DNA of 24,259 nt from a virus. The notes under the pieces were generated by a model, which ran no database searches, had not been told where the DNA came from, and saw only the letters and a list, made by a program, of their open reading frames with translations. Both the position numbers and the translations under genes were made by a program. The DNA is taken from the IMG/VR virus record IMGVR_UViG_3300042521_003112, positions 1-24,259 of that record; one strand, given 5' to 3'. Positions 7,100 through 14,308 of the stretch are shown here, piece after piece. Within the stretch, counting starts at the first letter, position 1; every line of letters starts with the position of its first letter.

Positions 7100-7656
7100 A
7101 TGTGACCTTCAAAGTCCGAGAAGCTTTCTTCGACCGCCCCAAAGTGATTGCCTCGCTGAAAAAAGCGAAACGCAAAGTCTTGTCCAAGGCTGGTGCTTTC
7201 GTTCGCAAGCGAGCTCGGTCGTCGATGCGTCGGCGAAAGTCCGCTTCGGCACCTGGCTCTCCACCGTCGGCTCACTCGCCCAACACGCACTCGCTCAAAA
7301 CGATCCTGTTCGCCTATCAGCCCCAAAGCGAATCGACGATCGTCGGCCCAGTGCAACTGAACCAAGTCAACTTCACCATCGAATCTGTCACGAGCACTGT
7401 GGCTGGTCTGCATGAACGGGGCGAGACTGCGATCATTCGCGAGTACCGATACGCCTCGATCGAGGGAGAGGGCGAGCCTGCCAACTGGCGACGGGTCGAC
7501 GGCCGTCGAAGGTATGACGAGCGGCCTGGGTATCGATTTGAGACTCGCCGTCGCCGAGCTCGGTACCCCAAGCGGCCTTTCATGCGTCCTGCGCTTGAGG
7601 CCGAAGCCCCCAATTTCCCCGAGCTGTTCAAGAACTCGATCGCATCGGTGAGGTAG
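7096..7656 (+). CDS. Basic phage morphogenesis protein (possibly neck/minor tail)
   Basis: The 186-residue protein is strongly basic: KKAKRKVLSKAGAFVRKRAR, then SSMRRRKSASAPGSPPSAHS. A beta section follows (SLKTILFAYQPQSESTIVGP) and an Arg-rich C-terminal part ending ARYPKRPFMRPALEAEAP. The helix, then a Pro-Gly-x-Pro-Pro-x-x-H linker, then strands loosely resembles gp10-like or virion-morphogenesis proteins, but the homology is not certain. ATG at 7096 overlaps the preceding stop (ATGA) and has GGAG 11 bases upstream; a longer in-frame start at 6943 lies inside the previous gene and is rejected. It directly precedes the tape measure gene. Confidence 0.6.
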   Translation: MNVTFKVREAFFDRPKVIASLKKAKRKVLSKAGAFVRKRARSSMRRRKSASAPGSPPSAHSPNTHSLKTILFAYQPQSESTIVGPVQLNQVNFTIESVTSTVAGLHERGETAIIREYRYASIEGEGEPANWRRVDGRRRYDERPGYRFETRRRRARYPKRPFMRPALEAEAPNFPELFKNSIASVR

Positions 7657-7660
7657 TACC

Positions 7661-9760
7661 ATGGCATCCAACATCAAGGCCGGTCAAGCTTACGTCGAGA
7701 TCGCGACCAAACAGGGCTCGTTCGATAAAGGCATGGCCCAAGTCCAAGCCGCGATGGCACGTCTCAAAGGCGTCGCCACAACCATGGGCACCGGAATCGG
7801 CAAAGGATTCGCATCGGCCCAGGGTGCCTTGTCCGGCTTTTCCAAGAGCGTACTCAGCCTCCCTGCTGCGATCGCTGGTTCGGTCGCTGTGACTGGCCTT
7901 GTCGCACTGGCCAAGAATTTCGCTGACGCTGGCGGTGCGGTCGACGACATGGCCCAGAGAACCGGCATGAGTGCCGAAGCGGTTTCCTCGCTCGGCTATG
8001 CGGCCAAACTATCCGGTACCGACGTAGGAACCCTCGAGAAAGCCGTCCGCAAGATGCAAGTCGGGATTGCCGACGCGGTGGCCGGGGTGCCTGGTGCCGC
8101 TGACAAATTCAACGCTCTGGGCTTGAGTGTCGATGACCTTGCAAAAATGTCGCCCGACGAGCAATTCCTAGCGATCGCCGACAAGCTGTCACTGATCCAG
8201 GATCCAGCCCTCAAAAGTGCTGCCGCCATGGAGTACTTCGGCAAAGCTGGTGCGGACCTGGTCCCCATGCTTTCCGGAGGGGCCGAGGAAATTCGCAAGC
8301 TCCAACAGGATGCCCAAGATCTTGGTCAAACCATGTCCGGCGAGGATGCTGCCGCCGCCGCTAAGCTCGGCGATGTGTTCGACAGGCTGCTCGGCGTGAT
8401 CGGTGGCCTACAGACCCGGATCGGTTCGGCCCTGGCGCCGCTGCTTACCGCAGTCGGCGAAAAGATCATCAGTGTGGTCTCGAACGTCAGTAAGTTCATC
8501 GGCGAGAACCAAGAGCTGATCGTGACGATCGCCAAATGGACTGCGGTCGGAGCTGGCTTGCTAGCTGGCCTCTTCGCCCTCGGTGGAGCTGCGGCCGTCG
8601 CCTCGGTAGCCATGACCGGCCTAGCTGCGATCGGTGGAGCGATTGCCACAGTATTCGGCATGATCGTCGGACTGATCACCGCCATGGTTTCCCCGATCGG
8701 TTTGGTGGTCGTCGGAGTCACCGCCGCCACTGGAGCGTTCCTGTACTTCTCCGGAGTGGGGGGTGAGATGGTCAATTCCCTGGTCGCCAAGTTCAACGAG
8801 CTCAAATCGATTGTGCTGCCGGTGTTCGATGCGATCAAGACCGCTTTGATGTCCGGACAATGGCAAGCCGCGGGCCAAGTCGCCATGACCGGCCTGCAAT
8901 TGGTATTCCGGGTCGCCACTCGGGACATCTACGCTGGGTGGCTTTCGATGGTCACGAAGCTCCAGAATGCTTGGACGGATCTGTCCGCCATGGTTTCCAT
9001 TGGTGCGATTGAAATGGGCGTCGGTGTCGTGAACACCCTGGCCGGGATTCCAACCCAACTGGCCAAAGGATTCGCAACGGCAGTCACTTGGTTGCAGGGT
9101 GCGTTCGACGAAACGGTCAACTTCATCGCCAAGAAATTGCTGTACATCTATTCGCTGATCGACCGGTCGGTTGACTACGAAAAAGCAGCGATGCAGATGG
9201 ACAAAGATGCTGCCAAACGAGCCGATGCGCGTCAGAAATCGCTAGACACTGCCAATCAGAAGCGAGACCAGGAGCTTCAGGCTGGCAATGCTGGCCGATT
9301 GCAAGTAGCAGGGCAGATGCAGCAAGGCATTAGAGACCAAGCCAATCAAACCAAGAGCGATCGCGAGGGACGCAACGCTCAGTCCCTTGGTGTATTTGAC
9401 AAATCGATTTCTGATCTCCGACAATCACTGGAAACGCAGAAAGCAGAAATCGACAAAACCGCACCAGGGAAAGGATTCCTTTCCTTCCTCGGTCCTTTGG
9501 GGCAAGCCGTTGAAGCCGTGGTCGACACAGCCAAGACGCTGTCCGCTCCGACAAGCCGGAAGATCCCCACCGTCGAACAGGTCAAAGCGACTACTGCCAC
9601 TCAAGTCGGAGGAACATTCTCGGGCTTTGCTGCTGGCATGATGGGTGGCACTACATCAGCTCTCGATCGAATGGCAGACCAGTCGGCCAAACAGAGCGAC
9701 TTGCTCTCGCAGATCGCCAAGAACACCGCCCAATCACCATCGCCTACTTATGGGACCTAA
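7661..9760 (+). CDS. Tail tape measure protein
   Basis: The 699-residue protein fits tape measure proteins. It opens with the common start ASNIKAGQAYVEIATKQGSF, followed by long Ala-rich helices. A block of hydrophobic segments spans about residues 291-363 (AGLLAGLFALGGAAAVASVA, TVFGMIVGLITAMVSPIGLV). The C-terminal third is charged coiled coil (AAKRADARQKSLDTANQKRD). Tape measures set tail length and help pass DNA through the host membrane. At the usual 0.15 nm per residue, this one predicts a tail of roughly 100 nm (inference). GAGG lies eight bases before the ATG. Confidence 0.9.
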   Translation: MASNIKAGQAYVEIATKQGSFDKGMAQVQAAMARLKGVATTMGTGIGKGFASAQGALSGFSKSVLSLPAAIAGSVAVTGLVALAKNFADAGGAVDDMAQRTGMSAEAVSSLGYAAKLSGTDVGTLEKAVRKMQVGIADAVAGVPGAADKFNALGLSVDDLAKMSPDEQFLAIADKLSLIQDPALKSAAAMEYFGKAGADLVPMLSGGAEEIRKLQQDAQDLGQTMSGEDAAAAAKLGDVFDRLLGVIGGLQTRIGSALAPLLTAVGEKIISVVSNVSKFIGENQELIVTIAKWTAVGAGLLAGLFALGGAAAVASVAMTGLAAIGGAIATVFGMIVGLITAMVSPIGLVVVGVTAATGAFLYFSGVGGEMVNSLVAKFNELKSIVLPVFDAIKTALMSGQWQAAGQVAMTGLQLVFRVATRDIYAGWLSMVTKLQNAWTDLSAMVSIGAIEMGVGVVNTLAGIPTQLAKGFATAVTWLQGAFDETVNFIAKKLLYIYSLIDRSVDYEKAAMQMDKDAAKRADARQKSLDTANQKRDQELQAGNAGRLQVAGQMQQGIRDQANQTKSDREGRNAQSLGVFDKSISDLRQSLETQKAEIDKTAPGKGFLSFLGPLGQAVEAVVDTAKTLSAPTSRKIPTVEQVKATTATQVGGTFSGFAAGMMGGTTSALDRMADQSAKQSDLLSQIAKNTAQSPSPTYGT

Positions 9761-9767
9761 CTAAATC

Positions 9768-10589
9768 ATGAGTGCATGGACGCATTTGCCGATCTCCATT
9801 GATGAAACCGCAGAGTCTCGCGAAACGGACTTCGATCTCATTGGTGGACGTAAAAGCTTCAACCGCATCGCTATCGTCACCGGATACACCCAGGCGGAGG
9901 ATGCTGCACAAGCGGCCATCGATTTGCCTAGCACTCCGTTTCCCTTGAACATCGCGGCCAGTGGAGTACTTCCCGCGATGCAGATGGTCACTGCTAAGGC
10001 GAAGCCGCTCGCGCCAAACGCATGGGAAATTGTCTTCGGATACGAATCTCGTGCGATCGATCTGTTCACTTACAGTGGCACGAGCCAGGGCAAGAGCCAG
10101 ACAATCACCCAGTCGTATGGGACAACGATCTACGGTTCGGGCGCTGCGAATTATGGATCGGCGATCAACGTCGATCAGAACGGAGTCAAGGGCGTCGAGA
10201 TCGGGATTCCTGGCCTAGAATTTTCGATCGAAAAGACGATGGCAAAGGGCGTACTAAGTTTCGCGTATGTTTTGACCCTTGTGAATTTGACATACAAAAC
10301 CAACAACGCAGCGTTTCGAGATTTCGCCCAGGGGGAACTACTTTTTACCGGCGCTGAGTTCAGGCAATCGAGCAATGGTGAAACGACTGTTAATTTCAAA
10401 TTTTCTGCTTCGCCAAATCGTACTGGGCTATCGTTTGGTACAATTACCGGCGTTGCCAAGAAGGGGCACGAATACTTGTGGATCGACTATGAAGCTTGGG
10501 AGTCTGGTGGCTTTGTCATCAGGCGTCCTCGCGGAGTGTACGTCGAGCGAGTGTACGAAGAGGGCAATTTTGCCTTGCTAGGAATCTAA
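9768..10589 (+). CDS. Tail tip protein, probable distal tail (Dit) equivalent
   Basis: The 273-residue protein follows the tape measure gene, where siphoviruses encode the distal tail protein. It is beta-rich with clear internal order: WTHLPISIDETAESRETDFD, FNRIAIVTGYTQAEDAAQAA, WEIVFGYESRAIDLFTYSGT, GVEIGIPGLEFSIEK, FAYVLTLVNLTYKTN, FRDFAQGELLFTGAEFRQ and EYLWIDYEAWESGGFVIRRP. I recognise no family motif, so the role is by position only. The central part (about 10030-10460) is visibly poorer in GC than the tape measure gene. Confidence 0.6.
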   Translation: MSAWTHLPISIDETAESRETDFDLIGGRKSFNRIAIVTGYTQAEDAAQAAIDLPSTPFPLNIAASGVLPAMQMVTAKAKPLAPNAWEIVFGYESRAIDLFTYSGTSQGKSQTITQSYGTTIYGSGAANYGSAINVDQNGVKGVEIGIPGLEFSIEKTMAKGVLSFAYVLTLVNLTYKTNNAAFRDFAQGELLFTGAEFRQSSNGETTVNFKFSASPNRTGLSFGTITGVAKKGHEYLWIDYEAWESGGFVIRRPRGVYVERVYEEGNFALLGI

Positions 10590-10600
10590 CCCCCTTCATC

Positions 10601-11335
10601 ATGACATTCCCAGGCGACAAATTCCGACCGTCCGCAGCGCGTGAACGAGAAGTCACGAAGCTGATCGAAGCTGCGCGTGGCGAGCGAGCGTCTTTTGGTA
10701 CGCCTCTACTCGATGGACTCGGGCCCGGCCATGCCATCGCCAAGAATGAGACCGGTGCGGATCTAGCAATCTGCAAGGCTGCTCTGATTCCAGCGGGGAG
10801 CACGCCTGGGATCTCAACCCAAGAAGCAAGCCCTCGCGTTGATCCAGAGTACCGAAAAGGGTATTACACTCTCAAGGCCCTGACTCCCCTGGTCACTGAT
10901 GCTAACCCCTTTTTCGAATCGCTCGCAGTCACTCTGGAGCCCATCAAAGACGGCAAGTTCGGTCGTGTTGCTATCGCCGGTTTGGCTGTCGCAAATGGCT
11001 CGCCATCTAGTGGTTTCGTCCAGCCAATAGCCGGAAACGTTACTGGGGGCGCGTTCGGCCTAGCAAGGGTTGTCGCCAACACTTCTGGCCTTTCTGGAGG
11101 TGCTGGTTTCGGCATCTGGGATCTGTCATGCAGATCTATGCAATCTAGTTACACACTGACCACGAACTGGGGATCGGGTTCAGCAACGGCCACGATCGGC
11201 GGGGCAGGAGGTTACTCGACACTGATCCGAGATCCGTTCAACATCGCGACTTGGCAAGTCAATGGAGACAAAGGCTGGTGCGTGTACGTCAGCGGAGTCT
11301 GGCAAGTGATCACTCCTTGGTGTGTGGGGAGCTAG
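10601..11335 (+). CDS. Tail-tip/virion protein, function unknown
   Basis: The 244-residue protein begins FPGDKFRPSAAREREVTKLI, a helix, then turns Gly/Ala/Thr-rich with strands (LAICKAALIPAGSTPG, GRVAIAGLAVANGS, GNVTGGAFGLARVVANTSGL). It ends with a Trp-rich piece (KGWCVYVSGVWQVITPWCVG) that could form a small receptor-facing unit. ATG 10601 is used; a longer start at 10496 overlaps the previous gene and reads as junk. Its stop is three bases from the next start. The family is unknown. As second gene after the tape measure it probably belongs to the tail tip. Confidence 0.6.
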   Translation: MTFPGDKFRPSAAREREVTKLIEAARGERASFGTPLLDGLGPGHAIAKNETGADLAICKAALIPAGSTPGISTQEASPRVDPEYRKGYYTLKALTPLVTDANPFFESLAVTLEPIKDGKFGRVAIAGLAVANGSPSSGFVQPIAGNVTGGAFGLARVVANTSGLSGGAGFGIWDLSCRSMQSSYTLTTNWGSGSATATIGGAGGYSTLIRDPFNIATWQVNGDKGWCVYVSGVWQVITPWCVGS

Positions 11336-11338
11336 CCA

Positions 11339-12433
11339 ATGACATCGACGATCATAGAGGGAATGACCTGTGCCTGGTGCGACGCCAACGGATCGCAAAA
11401 GAAGTGCTACCGCTGCCGAGACGCATGCAGACAACCAAAGCTGTCTGACCGTCTCTACAGCATGCAGGTGACTGGCAACAATGGACTGCTGCCCTTTGCC
11501 GTGGTGTACGATGCCAGCTTTGCGACGGTCAACGGATGCTGCTCAAGCATCACCGCTTTTCCAAGAGCGGCTCCGAACGATCTGAGTGATGCCAATGGAA
11601 TCTACAAATGGCGACGCTACGGACGGACCTACACGAGCGTCGATTACGATTGGGCGATTTGCACAAATCCCAGCCTCCCTGGGACTTGCAAGATCATCGG
11701 CCCAATCGAGACATGCCGAAGCAATGTTCAAGAGGCTTTCGGATGCGCACAGGGCTGGCGCCTCCGCGCGGGGATCACGACAGCACGACTCTACGTCAGC
11801 CGCACTCAGCCTCGCTACGGATGCGACGAACCGGACGAGTGCCGCTATCGTTTGGCACTGGTGATCGATGGACAAATCGGTGTGACCTGGGGGACGCAAT
11901 ACACCCAAGGATCACAAACCACGGTTGTATCGTCCTCGCCTTTTTGCGACTTCCCGCTGAGTACCACTTGCGAATCCGGGAGCAGCGAATTTTGGCCGGT
12001 TGGATCACCGCCGCCTTTCAACCCATCGCTGTTGTCCGTCACGCTGCACCCGTTTCGTCTTGTGTTGCGTCGCTCGGTCGCCACTCTCGAGTTCCCGATG
12101 GTGTTCAACACAGCCAACGCGGTGGGCTTGAGCTGCGGCCCGCAGTGTGCAGCCAGCATTTCGGCGATTACGCCGACCTTTGCCGATCCTCCTGCATTCG
12201 TCTGCAATGCCTTCGATGAATTGCCGACTGACACTGGAGGTCTTGAAGATGCCGAGAACAGCATTTGCACGCCAACAAGCTGCGACGATCCGTTTTGCGA
12301 TCCTCCGAATTTCGTCAATGTCTCAAGTGGTTTTGAACAAACACTGACCGGATCAACAGACTCAGGAGTCGTCACGCCTGGCTCTCTGCCCCCGACGGCA
12401 TTTCCAACCGAATGGACCGTGGAGCTTTCCTGA
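11339..12433 (+). CDS. Cysteine-rich tail protein (21 Cys in 364 residues)
   Basis: I count 21 cysteines. Five lie near the start in a zinc-ribbon-like or knot-like spacing (CAWCDANGSQKKCYRCRDAC), one CC pair follows, and others come singly or in pairs through the chain (CTNPSLPGTCK, CDEPDEC, GLSCGPQC, CTPTSCDDPFC). The body is beta-rich (YRLALVIDGQIGVTWG, SLLSVTLHPFRLVLRRSVAT). It has no signal peptide or membrane segment. GGGGAG sits seven bases before the ATG. The stop overlaps the ATG of the oxidase-glycosyltransferase gene (TGATG), so both are made together, suggesting disulphide bonding or glycosylation of this protein. The family is unknown. Confidence 0.65.
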   Translation: MTSTIIEGMTCAWCDANGSQKKCYRCRDACRQPKLSDRLYSMQVTGNNGLLPFAVVYDASFATVNGCCSSITAFPRAAPNDLSDANGIYKWRRYGRTYTSVDYDWAICTNPSLPGTCKIIGPIETCRSNVQEAFGCAQGWRLRAGITTARLYVSRTQPRYGCDEPDECRYRLALVIDGQIGVTWGTQYTQGSQTTVVSSSPFCDFPLSTTCESGSSEFWPVGSPPPFNPSLLSVTLHPFRLVLRRSVATLEFPMVFNTANAVGLSCGPQCAASISAITPTFADPPAFVCNAFDELPTDTGGLEDAENSICTPTSCDDPFCDPPNFVNVSSGFEQTLTGSTDSGVVTPGSLPPTAFPTEWTVELS

Positions 12434-13599
12434 TGCGAGACATGTTCGGCCATCCAATCCGAGAAGGTTCCTTCATCGCCCAGACCGTCGATGGCATCAG
12501 TGGCGTCACTCACGAGTTCGGCGAGGATCTGTACCTTGAGCCCGAGCAACGGGACCTGGGTTGGCCAGCACTGCATCTGTACTCGTTTCGCCATGCCACC
12601 GACTGGGATCCGGCCAAGGCTAAGGAATGGTTTGCCGAGTGGCTCCGGTGGAGTCTTCCTGCGGGGTGCTCTTGTGCAGTCCACATCCAGGCGACTTTGG
12701 AAACGTTTCCGCTGACGGACGAAGTACTCGTGAGTCCCGATTCGTTTTTCTATTGGGGGGTCGAACTGCACAACGCCATCAACGAGAGGATCGATGTCGA
12801 TCACTCGCACCCCCAAGTGCCACTTGCCCGCGCTCGCGAGATCTGGTCGAGGATTGCTGCGGCCGGGCAAGTGGCTTGGTTTCGCCCTGTGAATGATACC
12901 ATCAAGGGCGGTCGGCGTCTTGTGATCACCGTCGCAACCGGCAAAGCTCGTGAGTGGCTGCGGTACACCGAGGGCCCGATGCGAGCCTACGCCGCGGCCT
13001 GCGGTGCGGATTTCGTCGCCTTGAAGAATACCACCCAGGGCTGGTGGGGCCTGGAGAAGTTCCGAGTTCATGCATTCGCGAAACAGTACGAGGAAACGCT
13101 TTACCTCGATGCCGATGTGCTGGTAACCGAATCGGCCGACGAATCGATTTTCCAGACGCAAGCGAGCGTTTCGATCCACGACGAGTTTGATTACCTGCCT
13201 GCGACATCTTGGGTGGAAGCTTCGGTTTTGGCGGTATCGGATTGCATCGGCTACCGTCCAAGTTCTAGGCTTTTCATTCAATCCCTGAATTCGGGAGTGG
13301 TTCATTGCAAGCAGCACGGTGCGGATGTGTGGAAGCCTCCGACGCTGCCGATTCCCACTGGCCATGTCTCCGAGCAAACCTTGGTGGGGATCAACTTTCA
13401 TCGAATGCAAGTCGCGAAGCGAATGCTGTCGCCTCAAAAGAACTGTCAGGTCTGGAACCGAGAATTCAACCGCATTTTGCCCGAGGCCCATTTCGTCCAT
13501 GCTTCCGGCGAGCCAAAGAAAACCGAATTGCTCCGATCGCTCGTCGAGCAGCTCCGCTTGGTAGGAAACCCTGCGCTCACACTCACCCCAAAGGATTGA
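12433..13599 (+). CDS. Erv/Alr-like sulfhydryl oxidase domain fused to GT-A glycosyltransferase domain
   Basis: The 388-residue protein has two domains. Residues about 50-135 match the Erv/Alr FAD-binding four-helix pattern: EWFAEWLRWSLPAGCSCAVH with Cys79 and Cys81 and His84, then FYWGVELHNAINERI with Trp108 and the HNxxN signature His113-Asn117. The spacing fits Erv enzymes, but the redox pair is C-x-C where the family has C-x-x-C. Residues about 155-385 resemble GT8-like glycosyltransferases: RRLVITVATGKAREWLR, GWWGLEKFRVHAFAKQYEET, and YLDADVLV with the DxD metal site at 226-228, then SGVVHCK. ATG 12433 is chosen over ATG 12412 because GGAG lies eight bases before it and the start overlaps the preceding stop. 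Confidence 0.7.
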   Translation: MRDMFGHPIREGSFIAQTVDGISGVTHEFGEDLYLEPEQRDLGWPALHLYSFRHATDWDPAKAKEWFAEWLRWSLPAGCSCAVHIQATLETFPLTDEVLVSPDSFFYWGVELHNAINERIDVDHSHPQVPLARAREIWSRIAAAGQVAWFRPVNDTIKGGRRLVITVATGKAREWLRYTEGPMRAYAAACGADFVALKNTTQGWWGLEKFRVHAFAKQYEETLYLDADVLVTESADESIFQTQASVSIHDEFDYLPATSWVEASVLAVSDCIGYRPSSRLFIQSLNSGVVHCKQHGADVWKPPTLPIPTGHVSEQTLVGINFHRMQVAKRMLSPQKNCQVWNREFNRILPEAHFVHASGEPKKTELLRSLVEQLRLVGNPALTLTPKD

Positions 13600-13604
13600 C
13601 GCCC

Positions 13605-14102
13605 ATGCGTTGCCCACGATTGCTAGGACTCATGACCCGCGCACGGATCATGTTCGCATTGTCCCCCAACGTGATCCGAATCATGCTGCCTGACGACAGC
13701 GAGATCGAGCTTGTGCTGATCGACTGCTTCACGCCGCCCATGTCGCGAAAGATCGAGCATAAGCGCATGGGCACCGACGAGAAGCACGACAAGGAAGAAC
13801 CAAATCCTGCTGGAGTCGCGGCCTACCGTGCAACGGTCGGAATCCTCGAGAAGTGCCCCTTGTGGACTCGAGTGCTGATCCCCACCCCGCAGCATGACCG
13901 AGAGTGGTTCCGCAACCTCCGGCCCAAATCCAAGCAACCAGGCCACTTGTGGATCAGTGAACACCAGACCCTCTCCGAGAGGCTGGTCGAGCTCGGAGTG
14001 GCGACCAAAGAGCAACCAAAAGACGGAGCGTCGCTATTTGATGGGACTTCGATTCGCACTAGCCAGGAGGACTCAGGACTATGGTCGTATTCGCCGAACT
14101 AA
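13605..14102 (+). CDS. Degenerate SNase-like (thermonuclease-fold) protein
   Basis: The 165-residue protein recalls the staphylococcal nuclease fold: a strand-turn-strand NVIRIMLPDDSEIELVLIDC followed by TPPMSRK where nucleases have IDxPE, then GVAAYRATVGILEKCPLWTR, and near the end GHLWISEHQTLSERLVELGV, like the LNExLVxxGxA segment. The DGDT metal loop and the catalytic Glu of the TPE element are missing, so it is probably inactive as a nuclease. AAAGGA stands nine bases before ATG 13605. An upstream in-frame start at 13305 lies inside the glycosyltransferase gene and is rejected. Confidence 0.5.
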   Translation: MRCPRLLGLMTRARIMFALSPNVIRIMLPDDSEIELVLIDCFTPPMSRKIEHKRMGTDEKHDKEEPNPAGVAAYRATVGILEKCPLWTRVLIPTPQHDREWFRNLRPKSKQPGHLWISEHQTLSERLVELGVATKEQPKDGASLFDGTSIRTSQEDSGLWSYSPN

Positions 14103-14308
14103 ATGCCGAGATGACGCATCTCATGCCCCACAATTCCAGCCCGCACGGACGATACCGTCGTCAGGCTAGAGGCACGGCGCCCACATGCCCCTGCTGTGGA
14201 GCCAAGTACAAAGCCGCCTCTACTCGAGAGCGGATCACTTGGTACTACCGCCAGTGTGCTTGTGCCCCCAAGCATGGTATTCCACGCCAAAGGCCTAAAC
14301 GATACTGA
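14081..14308 (+). CDS. Small zinc-ribbon protein before the terminase
   Basis: The 75-residue protein has CPCC at 36-39 (TCPCCGAKYKAASTRERITW) and CAC about 20 residues later (YYRQCACAPKHGIP), a likely zinc ribbon, with a basic C-terminus (RQRPKRY). AGGAGG at 14065-14070 stands ten bases before the ATG. It overlaps the preceding gene by 22 bp and the terminase gene by one base. Small-terminase genes often occupy this place, but size and fold do not match known ones, so I call it only a probable nucleic-acid-binding protein. Confidence 0.65.
   Translation: MVVFAELNAEMTHLMPHNSSPHGRYRRQARGTAPTCPCCGAKYKAASTRERITWYYRQCACAPKHGIPRQRPKRY

Noticed and set aside
11845-13617. 590-codon open frame on the - strand opposite the Cys-rich and oxidase-glycosyltransferase genes
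   Set aside because: The + strand genes here show recognisable domains and coupled starts; the antisense frame has no recognisable motif and arises from GC-rich third positions.
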